A DNA stretch of 64,000 bases from JACCXE01 sp963718605 (GTDB lineage Bacteria; Actinomycetota; Acidimicrobiia; Acidimicrobiales; JACCXE01), in NCBI GenBank assembly GCA_963718605.1, contig OY970363.1, forward strand, positions 496,001 through 560,000, read 5' to 3'. Shown piece after piece: positions 34,379 through 42,012 of the stretch (its first letter is position 1; every line of letters starts with the position of its first letter). The notes beneath the pieces were generated by a model, which saw only the letters and a list, made by a program, of their open reading frames with translations, was not told the origin of the DNA and did no database searches. The position numbers were made by a program, and so were the translations under genes.

Positions 34379-35382
34379 TACAGCGGCGGCGGGAAGTTGG
34401 GCGCGGTCACGTGATGTGTCCGCGAGGGTGGTGGCGTATCCGCCTTGTCGAGCGCGTCAGGCATGCTCACCGAAACCTTCGCGTCGAAGGGGCAGCCGAG
34501 GATGACGACCTTGCACGGCCCGGGAATCAGCGTGAACTGATACCGAACGGCCACGTTGGTTGACTCTCCGGCCAGGAGGTCGCCGAGGTTCTGCGGCGTA
34601 GGACCGAGCGAGGAGACGTACGCAGTAGGTGATGACGCCTCGGTCAGCACCGTGTTGAACGCGTCGCCTGGTCCGGTGTTCGTGATCTTGTAGATGACCG
34701 TCACCCGTCGGCTCACGTAGTCGACGCCGAGGTTGCCCCAGTTCGTCTCGACCACGTCGACCTGCAGGTTCGGTTGCAGCACGGAGATGTTGCCGTCGAG
34801 CTTCAACTGCCACGCGTTGTCGGCGCCGGGCGCGACGCCGGAGTTGACGTTGAAGGTGCCAAGACCTGACGCGTTGCGATACGCACCGGTGGCGAACGCC
34901 GAGTCGATCGTCCACGTGCCAGCTCCGCTGATCGTGGTGCCGTCGAAGAAGAGGCTGGGCACCGCGCACGTTCCCGAGGACAGGCGCAGCGGCACCGAGC
35001 CGCGTTGGTTGCTGATCGTCGCGTGCGACTCAGTGCCCTGAAGGAAGGCGCGCGCCGCGGAACCGGTGAGCTGCGTGCCGACCGGCTCGTCGCCGTCGTG
35101 GTGCACGTCGAGGGTGGCCCGGAAGAAACCGGGCAAGCTCGCCGACAACAACGGCGAGGCTGGTTGTTCGAGACTGACATGGCGGTATTGACCGCTGCCG
35201 CCGTCCGCACAGCGCCGGCCCGGGTCTTGAATGCGGTTGGACGCATTTGTCCCGGCAAAGGTGCCTGTGAGCGGTTGCGGCGCGGGACCCGCGTTGGCGG
35301 GCTCGGCGGTCGCAACCGGGAGTGCGGACGCGGCGAGCAGGGCAACAACCCCAGTCGCACGCATCAAGGACCGCTGCGTCAC
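34378..35382 (-). CDS. Secreted DUF11-like protein, first gene of the giant-protein operon
   Basis: 334 residues from GTG 35382, chosen because GGGGAGGAA lies about six bases upstream; a longer upstream start would pass through a hairpin. Signal RATGVVALLAASALPVATA, cleaved near ATA-EP or ANA-GP. The first domain (LTGTFAGTNASNRIQDPGRR ... GTWTIDSAFATGAYRNASG) looks like a jelly-roll; the second (VTVIYKITNTGPGDAFN, LGDLLAGESTNVAVRYQ) is a DUF11/Ig-like domain found in surface proteins. Pro-rich tail. Translationally coupled to the giant gene (TAATG), so the two are made together, perhaps as a complex. Confidence 0.8.
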   Translation of the reverse strand: MTQRSLMRATGVVALLAASALPVATAEPANAGPAPQPLTGTFAGTNASNRIQDPGRRCADGGSGQYRHVSLEQPASPLLSASLPGFFRATLDVHHDGDEPVGTQLTGSAARAFLQGTESHATISNQRGSVPLRLSSGTCAVPSLFFDGTTISGAGTWTIDSAFATGAYRNASGLGTFNVNSGVAPGADNAWQLKLDGNISVLQPNLQVDVVETNWGNLGVDYVSRRVTVIYKITNTGPGDAFNTVLTEASSPTAYVSSLGPTPQNLGDLLAGESTNVAVRYQFTLIPGPCKVVILGCPFDAKVSVSMPDALDKADTPPPSRTHHVTAPNFPPPL

Positions 35383-35394
35383 CGACTTCCTCCC

Positions 35395-35422
35395 CTGGCG
35401 CCGACCTGGGGTCGGGCGCCAG
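35395..35422 (-). promoter_or_regulatory. Hairpin abutting the ribosome site of the giant-protein operon
   Basis: CTGGCGCC (35395-35402) pairs with GGCGCCAG (35415-35422); inside, GACC pairs with GGTC, giving about 12 bp with one bulged G. It begins at the edge of the Shine-Dalgarno (35386-35395) of the first gene, so it could modulate translation or protect the mRNA 5' end. Confidence 0.5.
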
Positions 35423-35437
35423 TAGGTGTAACGCCGC

Positions 35438-35455
35438 CGCAAGAAAACTCTTGCG
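35438..35455. promoter_or_regulatory. Inverted repeat in the promoter region of the giant-protein operon
   Basis: CGCAAG and CTTGCG separated by AAAACT, in a locally AT-rich part of the 161-base divergent gap (35383-35543). A possible operator; no regulator gene is adjacent. Confidence 0.35.
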
Positions 35456-35543
35456 AAAAGATCTGAAAATTCTGTTAGTCGCCTGTGTCCCTTTGGCTCG
35501 GTAGTGTCGAAACACGTCTAAAGAACCCCGCCCGAAACCAAAT

Positions 35544-35840
35544 TTGTCGCGCCCCGCGGTTTGGATTACCGCCGTCACCCTCCTCGTGGTGATCGCGTTC
35601 GTCGCGGTCGTGGTTGCGAACGGCAGCGGTAGCGGAGTTGGCAACGGCACCACCAACAACACCGTCACCACGCTCATCAACAAGCCGACGCTTCCGGGCG
35701 ACGACAACTCCACCGAGTCAACGCTCGGCGGGACCACGGTGCGCTGCAAGGACGGCACCTATACCTTCGTCAGCGGGACGAAGACGCCGGACGAAGACCT
35801 GTGTAAGAACAACGGCGGCGTCGACGAACGGGTGCCCTAG
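35544..35840 (+). CDS. Small anchored/secreted protein with DUF3761-like Cys motif
   Basis: 98 residues from TTG 35544; no ATG or GTG is available upstream before the TAG at 35502. An N-terminal hydrophobic helix (VWITAVTLLVVIAFVAVVVA) is followed by a Gly/Asn/Thr linker and VRCKDGTYTFVSG ... DLCKNNGGVDERV. The spacing C-K-D-G-T-Y ... C-x3-G-G-V resembles DUF3761 of small secreted proteins. Its stop overlaps the GTG of the VOC gene (TAGTG), so the two are coupled. Function unknown. Confidence 0.65.
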   Translation: MSRPAVWITAVTLLVVIAFVAVVVANGSGSGVGNGTTNNTVTTLINKPTLPGDDNSTESTLGGTTVRCKDGTYTFVSGTKTPDEDLCKNNGGVDERVP

Positions 35841-36193
35841 TGGCGGAGCCGCGCAGCCCTCACTGGAGCATGGTCATCAACTGTGCCGACATCGAAACGA
35901 TGAGCGCGTTCTGGTGCGGGGTGCTCAACCTGACGCCGCACTCTGACGGGGCCACCTTCCGCGTGTTGCGCGGCGAGCACGGCATGGTGGCGCTGCAGGT
36001 GGCCGACGACCCGGTGACTTACCGCCACCAGATGCACGTCGACATCTACTGCGCGGCAGCCGACAAACAGTCCGAGTGCGACCGGGTGGTCGGCCTCGGC
36101 GCCCGTTACCTTCGCGACAGCGAAGAGCCCAACGATCCGTACGTCGTGTACGCCGACCCGGAGGGCAACGAGTTCTGCATCTGCCCGCTCTAA
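35840..36193 (+). CDS. VOC (glyoxalase-fold) family protein
   Basis: 117 residues from GTG 35840. Typical single-domain VOC: HWSMVINCADIETMSAFWCG, LTPHSDGATFRVLRGEHGM, HQMHVDIYCAAADKQSECDR, LGARYLRDSEEPNDPYVVYADPEGNEFCIC. The closing DPEGNEFCI strand carries the metal Glu. Starts with Ser-Pro-His-Trp rather than the glyoxalase I pattern, so substrate is open. Cotranslated with the small Cys-rich protein; converges on the esterase with a 6-base gap. Confidence 0.88.
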   Translation: MAEPRSPHWSMVINCADIETMSAFWCGVLNLTPHSDGATFRVLRGEHGMVALQVADDPVTYRHQMHVDIYCAAADKQSECDRVVGLGARYLRDSEEPNDPYVVYADPEGNEFCICPL

Positions 36194-36199
36194 ACCGGC

Positions 36200-37558
36200 C
36201 TATGCCAAGTCGCGGATGCCCAGGTACACCGAGCGCGAGCTGATCGGAAGGTCGACCTGGAGCCGGCCGCGGCTGTCGGCGATCCGCGTTTGCGAACCGA
36301 CCCGGTAGGTACGGCCGGGCGCGAACAGCGGGGCCGTGTCTACGTGTAGCCAGCCCGCGCCCCGAACGGCGAAGCCGAGGCGGCTCACGTTGCTGAGTTC
36401 TAGGAAGGACGTTTCGTCGGGCTGGTCCGACCGGAACGTCCAGCCCCACAACGAAAACGCCGACGTGGCCGACCGATAGGAGAACGGCACCGCGGGTGGC
36501 GCCGGTCGCGGGCGAGCAAACCCGGCCTCCGCGATCGGCAGGAACTCCCGCAGGTCGTTCACCCAGTACGGCCAGTCGTGGACGCCGTGCTCGAACGTGG
36601 CGCGGTGGTCGATACCGGCGCGGGACAGGGCGCGATCGAACGCGTGGTTCATGAAGGCGATGCCGCGCTCGTTCAATACCGCTCCGGGGCTCGGCGCCTT
36701 CACGGCGAGGTTGTCGTAACGACCGGGCGTTCCGTCCCCCACGCGCTGGTACAACGCGAGCGGGCGCAAGTTGGCGGCGAGCGCGGTCGGGTCGTGGTTC
36801 TGCCAGCGCACCGCTTGGGTCACGGGGTCACCCCAGATGCAGTTGTCAGGGAATTGCCGGTCCGCGGCGTTCGCGGCCACGGACTGCACCAGCGGCCCCA
36901 CCGGCGACACGAGCGTGCTGTTGACCGCACCCGAGAACGCGCCCGCGGCCACGAAGAGATCCGGGTGACGCGCCGCGTAGGACATCGCGCCAAAGCCGCC
37001 CATCGAGTTGCCGGCGATGGCGCGCCCTTCGCGGCCCGCGACGGTGCTGAACGTCGCGTCGACCCACGGGATGAGTTCGCGGATGTGGAACGACTCCCAC
37101 GCCGGCACCGGCGCCGGACCGTTCGCGGCGACCCGGCCCACGCCCTGGCCGTACCAGTCCGAATAGAAACCGTCGTAGCCGCCTTCGGGCATCACGACGA
37201 TGACCGGGCGCGCGGCGACGACCGCGTCGACGCCGTGGCGGGTCCAGTCCCGGTAGACCCCGCCACCGTGGCCGTGTAGCAGGTAGAGCACCGGATACCG
37301 CCGGCCACTCGAGTAACCGGACGGCAGGCGAACTATCGCGTGCACGTTCGCACCCATCGCGTTCGACGCGAAGGTGTAGAGCCCCGAACCGTTCGGGGGC
37401 GCGCCGGTCAGCTTGAGACCGACCTTGGGCGGCGCGGCCCGCGGCACGCACACGGGCGAGGCCGCATGCCGGACCGAGGCCGTGGCCGGGAACGCCGGCA
37501 GCGCTGCGAGCGCGACGCCAGCAGCTACAGCCCTTCCCCAGCGCCTCAGTTGCATCAT
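36200..37558 (-). CDS. Secreted esterase-family alpha/beta hydrolase (PF00756-like)
   Basis: 452 residues from ATG 37558. Signal peptide RRWGRAVAAGVALAALPAFPATA. The hydrolase domain has YPVLYLLHGHGGG (oxyanion strand), the nucleophile elbow GNSMGGFGAMSYAARHPDLF with Ser near residue 185, and a late His in FEHGVHDWPYW. The same family contains mycolyltransferases and S-formylglutathione hydrolase. A C-terminal beta domain of about 100 residues (SFLELSNVSRLGFAVRG ... RLQVDLPISSRSVYLG) may bind polymer. Divergent from the haloperoxidase-like gene. Confidence 0.88.
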   Translation of the reverse strand: MMQLRRWGRAVAAGVALAALPAFPATASVRHAASPVCVPRAAPPKVGLKLTGAPPNGSGLYTFASNAMGANVHAIVRLPSGYSSGRRYPVLYLLHGHGGGVYRDWTRHGVDAVVAARPVIVVMPEGGYDGFYSDWYGQGVGRVAANGPAPVPAWESFHIRELIPWVDATFSTVAGREGRAIAGNSMGGFGAMSYAARHPDLFVAAGAFSGAVNSTLVSPVGPLVQSVAANAADRQFPDNCIWGDPVTQAVRWQNHDPTALAANLRPLALYQRVGDGTPGRYDNLAVKAPSPGAVLNERGIAFMNHAFDRALSRAGIDHRATFEHGVHDWPYWVNDLREFLPIAEAGFARPRPAPPAVPFSYRSATSAFSLWGWTFRSDQPDETSFLELSNVSRLGFAVRGAGWLHVDTAPLFAPGRTYRVGSQTRIADSRGRLQVDLPISSRSVYLGIRDLA

Positions 37559-37647
37559 TACGAGACGGAGTTTCGCACTCCCGCGACGGTTTCGGACTTC
37601 AGCGTGCGTGCAACGCAGTACGGACGCGTCGCCCCGCGCCACAAAGT

Positions 37648-37663
37648 TGGGGCATTTGCCCCA
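37648..37663. promoter_or_regulatory. Palindrome between the esterase and haloperoxidase-like genes
   Basis: TGGGGC-ATTT-GCCCCA, perfect 6-bp arms, in the 160-base divergent gap. A possible shared operator. TACTTT about 25 bases upstream of the haloperoxidase start is a candidate -10. Confidence 0.3.
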
Positions 37664-37718
37664 TGTGCAATTCGACGGGTTTCGGTACTTTGGTCGAAGC
37701 AAACAAAGGAGCCCCCCA

Positions 37719-38969
37719 ATGACCCGTCGCCACTTTGCGCGTCGCATTGTTGTCACCGCCTTACTCGCGGGTGTCTTGAGTACCTCGATGGGCGCCGCCG
37801 AGGCCCGGCCGGGTCCAGACGGCGACGTCGTGCGGGCCTGGAACACGGTCGCGTTCGACACAGTGCGACAAACGGGCGGCAGCGATGCCGTGGCGGCCCG
37901 TCTTTACGCGATGGTCGACGTCGCGATGTTCGGCGCGGTGCGCGGGGTGAGTTCACCGCGTGGGTTGCCGCTGCTCGGGCTGCTGTTCAGGTCGGAACAC
38001 GGCGACCCCGTCGCGGCGGCGGCCAGGGCCGCGCACGACGTGCTGTCGTCGCTCTACCCGTCGCGGGCGGCCACGTACGACGCGCAGCTCGGCGCTGATC
38101 TCGCAACCGTCGGTTCACCCGGTCAGTCGCAGCACGGTCAGGAGGCGGGCGCCCGCGCCGCGGCGGCAGTCCTGCAGGCCCGCGCCGACGACGGCTCGTC
38201 CGGAGTGGAGACGCAACCGGCGGGTAGCGGTCCCGGTCAGTTCCGCACGGCCTGGGACGCACACTTTCGTCACCTCAAGCCCTTCGCCATCGAGGACCCG
38301 GAGCGCTACGTAGGGCCGCCTCCGCCGCCGCTCGACAGCGCGGAATACGCCGCGTCGTTCAACGACGTCAAGGCGGTCGGTTCGAATGCGCCTGACCCGA
38401 CGGCGTCGGCCACGTTCGACTTCTGGAAGCTCAGCACCGGAACGAATCAGCCGCCGGGCGCGTGGCTACAGATCGCGCAGTCGATGTCCGAAGCTCGCGG
38501 CTTGTCCCTCGACGACACGGCCAAGTTGTTCGCGCTGGAGAGCATGGCGCTCGCTGACGTGGTCGCGCCCACCAACGAAACGAAGTTCAGGTACCGGTAC
38601 TGGAGGCCTGAGACGGCGATTCGCGAGGCAGACCCGACGGTCAACCCGCAGACAATTCCTGACCCGGCGTGGAAAGGACGCGGCGCCGTGTCGGGCACCC
38701 CCGAGCACTTCTCGGGCCACAGCTCGTTCAGTGGCGCCGGTGCGACCGTGCTGGCATTGTTCTTCCGTCGCGACACCATTCCCGTCACGGTTACGACTGA
38801 TTCAGGCGGCGGCGCGAGCCGTTCGTACGTGGGCTTCTCGGCAGTTGCGGCCGAGGCGGGCCGATCGCGCGTGCTTGGCGGCCAGCACTTCGAGTTCAGC
38901 AACCAAGACGGCTTACGCGCCGGACGGCTCGTCGGCGAAGAGGTGATGCGCCGCTTCGGTGGTCGCTGA
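37719..38969 (+). CDS. Secreted vanadium-dependent haloperoxidase / PAP2-like protein
   Basis: 416 residues from ATG 37719 with AGGAG eight bases upstream. Signal RRIVVTALLAGVLSTSMGAAEA. Vanadate-site motifs are in order: KFRYRYWRPETAIREAD (Lys/Arg of motif 1), GTPEHFSGHSSFSGAGATVLALFF (motif 2, with the acid/base His), and RVLGGQHFEF (motif 3, Arg-x4-His). This matches bacterial vanadium chloroperoxidase-like and acid phosphatase relatives. It may halogenate or dephosphorylate extracellular substrates; which of the two cannot be told from sequence. Confidence 0.88.
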   Translation: MTRRHFARRIVVTALLAGVLSTSMGAAEARPGPDGDVVRAWNTVAFDTVRQTGGSDAVAARLYAMVDVAMFGAVRGVSSPRGLPLLGLLFRSEHGDPVAAAARAAHDVLSSLYPSRAATYDAQLGADLATVGSPGQSQHGQEAGARAAAAVLQARADDGSSGVETQPAGSGPGQFRTAWDAHFRHLKPFAIEDPERYVGPPPPPLDSAEYAASFNDVKAVGSNAPDPTASATFDFWKLSTGTNQPPGAWLQIAQSMSEARGLSLDDTAKLFALESMALADVVAPTNETKFRYRYWRPETAIREADPTVNPQTIPDPAWKGRGAVSGTPEHFSGHSSFSGAGATVLALFFRRDTIPVTVTTDSGGGASRSYVGFSAVAAEAGRSRVLGGQHFEFSNQDGLRAGRLVGEEVMRRFGGR

Positions 38970-38972
38970 GCG

Positions 38973-40193
38973 CTACTGCAGCGCCATCTTCGGCTCGCCC
39001 AGGGTGTTCTTGCCGGTGGACGAGCGCACGCACGTACCGCTGCGCGGTGCGCCAGCGTTGTACGCCAACCGCATGCAGTTGCGCATGGCGAGCTGACCCC
39101 AGTAGTTCGCGTGCACGCTCTCTTGGATCTGGTAGTCGCTACCGAATGTGCTCGTCGTGCGCAGCTGGTTCACCCACTCGGTCTTGTCGACCGCGGTGCT
39201 CGCGGTCCACGACGAGACGCCCTTCTCTTCGAGCAGGCCAACGGTGTTCTCACACAGCCGTCGCCCGTTGAGTGACTGCGCCAGATCGAGGATGCGGATG
39301 TTCGCCAACCCCGTCTGGGTGGCCGCGTTGCGAACCGAGTTGTTGAACGTCGGCACGACGGTGTTGTTGGCCCAGTCGGCATCGCGGTTCCACATGCCGC
39401 AGCCGCCAATCGTCTGGCGGTCGTAACCGGACTCGGGGTAGCGGTTTGCCGAGCCGTACGGGATGGGAGACCAGTACGTGTGGACCATGATCGTGTACGC
39501 CGAGTCGGCGTAGCCGGCAGTCGCCATCGCCTGGCGCACGTTGAGGAACGACTGCTTGATCGCCGCCGTCTTCGCCGCGATGTTCGCCGACGTGAACCGC
39601 GACGCGATGTCGCTGTCGTCGTTGCAGTAGTTCTTCCACCACGTCGGCGACGTGTACCAATCGACGAAGCACGCCTGGAGGATGTCGGCGAAGCCGTAGT
39701 CGTTGGCGCCGATCAGCACTGCGACCATCTTCACGTTGTGTGTGGCCGCGAACTGCTGCAGCGCCAACGCCTGCCCTTGGCCGTAGGGGCCGTTGTAAAA
39801 ATCGAGGCCGGGCTTGAAGTCGCCGTCGTCGCCACCGCCGTGGGTGGCCGTCCGCGCTCCCGAGCACGCGAGGTTCAGCGAGTTCACGCCACCGCCGATG
39901 TGAATCGCCGCGGCCTCTGACCGGTGGCATCCGGAAATCTGTTCGGCCGTACGCGACGCGTTGTCCCAGTACGCGTTGGCGCCACCGGCGTCGATCAGCG
40001 AACTGGCGTTGTTGGTGTTGCCGGCCCACCGGCCCGCCTCACCCGAGATCGCCGAGTCGCCGAGGCTGATCACCCACGGCGTACCAACGCCGGGGCCGTC
40101 AGCGCGCGCCGGTAGCGCGGTCGCGGTGAGTCCGGCGGCGACTAGCGCGCCCGCCAGAAGGATGCGGACACGGCCACTTGCGATGAGTCGCAT
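38973..40193 (-). CDS. Secreted SGNH/GDSL-family hydrolase
   Basis: 406 residues. Signal RILLAGALVAAGLTATALPARA. Block I is WVISLGDSAISGE with the catalytic Ser; block III VLIGANDYGFADIL holds the Gly/Asn oxyanion residues; the late Asp/His pair may be in YQIQESVHANYWGQLA. Several Cys suggest disulfides. Such enzymes are lipases, esterases or carbohydrate deacetylases. Ends three bases after the haloperoxidase-like gene, tail to tail. Confidence 0.88.
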   Translation of the reverse strand: MRLIASGRVRILLAGALVAAGLTATALPARADGPGVGTPWVISLGDSAISGEAGRWAGNTNNASSLIDAGGANAYWDNASRTAEQISGCHRSEAAAIHIGGGVNSLNLACSGARTATHGGGDDGDFKPGLDFYNGPYGQGQALALQQFAATHNVKMVAVLIGANDYGFADILQACFVDWYTSPTWWKNYCNDDSDIASRFTSANIAAKTAAIKQSFLNVRQAMATAGYADSAYTIMVHTYWSPIPYGSANRYPESGYDRQTIGGCGMWNRDADWANNTVVPTFNNSVRNAATQTGLANIRILDLAQSLNGRRLCENTVGLLEEKGVSSWTASTAVDKTEWVNQLRTTSTFGSDYQIQESVHANYWGQLAMRNCMRLAYNAGAPRSGTCVRSSTGKNTLGEPKMALQ

Positions 40194-40256
40194 GAGATTC
40201 CCCCCATGTGGTTTTTGCCAGCCGGCGGCACGATAACCCCGCCCGGCACCTCGTTG

Positions 40257-41504
40257 CTAGGAACCGACGCGTGCCGAAGGAGTGAACGTAACTGGAAGGT
40301 GCTTCACACCGCCGACGAGCGGGATGCCCATCGCTTCGAGGTGCTTCAACTCGCCACTCACTTCGAGATCGGGCAGGCGCGCGAACAACTGACGGAACAC
40401 CACCGACAACTCGCGGCGAGCGAGGTGCGCGCCGAGGCAGAAGTGCGGGCCGGGCCCGCCGAAGCCGACGTGGGAGTTCGGGGTGCGATCAACCTTGAAC
40501 GCTTCGGGATCGTCGAAGGCCTTCGGGTCGCGGTTTGCCGCGCCGTAGAACAGCACGAACCGGTCCCCCTCCTTGAAGTTCTCGCCGGACAGCGTGACGT
40601 CGTGGGTGGCCGTGCGACGCATGAAGGTGACGGGCGAGGCGACCCGCACGATTTCTTCGATCGCCGGCTGCGTGAGGCCGTCGACGTCGGCGGCCCACTT
40701 GGCGCGCTGATCCGGGTTCTGGGACAGCAGATGCACGCCGTGGCTGATCGCTGTGCGCGTGGTGTCGTTGCCGGCCACGGCGAGAAGGATGAAGAACGGG
40801 GCGATCTCGTTCGGCGCCAACATGTCCTCGCCGAGGTCGTTGTGCACCAGCGCCGAGGTGAGGTCGTCCTTCGGGTTCTTGCGACGGTCCTCGGCCAGTT
40901 CGTTCATCAAGTTCGTCAACTGCATCCCGGCGGAGAACAGCGCGGTCATCACGTCTTGCCCGCCCATCATCTCCGGGTCGCCGGCACCCAGGATCACGTT
41001 CGTCGCGTCGAGCACCGTCTTGAACTCGCTGCGCGGGATTCCCATCATGTCGCAGATGACCAAGAGCGGGAACGGCTGCGACAGCACCTCCACGAGGTCC
41101 GCCTCGCCCGTCTCGCAGAAGTCATCGATCACTTCGGTGCAGATCGTTTCGACCGAATCGAGCACGCCTTGGAGCGCTCGGGGCGTGAATGAACGCGCCA
41201 CGATGCCGCGCTGCCGCGCGTGGCGCGGGTCGTCCATCGTTATGAACGAGCCGAAGAACTCGAGCGCTTCGGCGGGCATGTCGGCAATGGAGGTCGACCC
41301 CTTGCCGGAACAGAAGTCCTCCGGACGCCGGCTGATTTCCATGACCTCGTCGAAGCCGGTCACGGCGTAGAACTCGTCGGGCTCACCCGTCATCGGGTTG
41401 TCAGTGGCGCCCTTTGTGAACGGGCTAATCGCGCGAAGACGCGCAAATTCCGCCATGCGCTCATTGAGAGGCAGCTGCCAAAATTCCGGGTCCGTGAACG
41501 TCAT
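40257..41504 (-). CDS. Cytochrome P450
   Basis: 415 residues from ATG 41504. Heme ligand Cys356 in FGGPGPHFCLGAHLARREL; I-helix AGNDTTRTAISHG with the Thr for O2 activation; E-x-x-R context in IEEIVRVASPVTFMRRTATHDV. The overall sequence (EFWQLPLNERMAEFARLRA at the start) resembles actinobacterial CYP125/CYP142-like sterol or fatty-acid hydroxylases; that placement is inference. The start is only 15 bases from the divergent deacylase, with AATAGT seven bases upstream and no ribosome site. Confidence 0.93.
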   Translation of the reverse strand: MTFTDPEFWQLPLNERMAEFARLRAISPFTKGATDNPMTGEPDEFYAVTGFDEVMEISRRPEDFCSGKGSTSIADMPAEALEFFGSFITMDDPRHARQRGIVARSFTPRALQGVLDSVETICTEVIDDFCETGEADLVEVLSQPFPLLVICDMMGIPRSEFKTVLDATNVILGAGDPEMMGGQDVMTALFSAGMQLTNLMNELAEDRRKNPKDDLTSALVHNDLGEDMLAPNEIAPFFILLAVAGNDTTRTAISHGVHLLSQNPDQRAKWAADVDGLTQPAIEEIVRVASPVTFMRRTATHDVTLSGENFKEGDRFVLFYGAANRDPKAFDDPEAFKVDRTPNSHVGFGGPGPHFCLGAHLARRELSVVFRQLFARLPDLEVSGELKHLEAMGIPLVGGVKHLPVTFTPSARVGS

Positions 41505-41519
41505 GGTTAGGACTATTGC

Positions 41520-42012
41520 ATGACCCCATCTGCTGGCCGCCCCGGTGCGGTCGATCGCGTCGACGCGGCCGCCCGCGCCTTCGGGCTTGGTATCGAGATT
41601 CGCGAGTTCCCCGATGGAACGCGCACTGCCGATGAAGCCGCGGCCGCCATCGGTGTCGCGGTCGGACAGATCGTGAAGTCCTTGGTGTTCGCGGTGGACG
41701 GAGCGATGACTCTGGCGTTGGTTTCCGGCGCCAACCGCCTCGACGAGAAAGCGCTCGCCCGCGTTGCCGGCGGGGCCCAGGTCACGCGTGTCGACGCGGA
41801 CGCCGTTGCGTGCGGCCACCAGCTACGCGATCGGCGGCATCCCGCCATTCGGTTTTCCCGCGCCCCTGCCGACGTTCGTGGACCGCGACCTGCTCGGCTT
41901 CGATGTCGTCTGGGCCGCGGCCGGAAGCCACACGCACGTATTCGCCATCACACCCGCAGAATTGATCCGCGTAACCGACGGCGCGGTCGCAGACCTCAAA
42001 CCGGTCAGCTGA
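41520..42012 (+). CDS. YbaK/ProX-type aminoacyl-tRNA deacylase-like protein, frameshifted
   Basis: About 163 residues after one repair. The first frame gives GIEIREFPDGTRTADEAAAA, GVAVGQIVKSLVFAVDG (catalytic Lys), ALVSGANRLDEKALARVAGG. Near 41800-41815 the frame fails, and one base away the sequence continues SYAIGGIPPFGFPAPLPTFV and SHTHVFAITPAELIRVTDG to TGA 42012. GGIPPFG is the family's substrate loop. These proteins clear mischarged tRNAs such as Cys-tRNA(Pro). It converges on the cyclase with an 8-base overlap. Confidence 0.8.

Noticed and set aside
32186..34414. 742-residue plus-strand open frame opposite the giant gene
   Set aside because: It mirrors the codon pattern of the minus-strand gene, is rich in Arg/Val/Asp without motifs, and has no ribosome site; other long mirror frames (24194-26410, 28922-29806, 29819-31456) have the same character.
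37719..38969. Certain assignment as a haloperoxidase
   Set aside because: Vanadate-site motifs are shared with PAP2 phosphatases, so the specific activity cannot be claimed.
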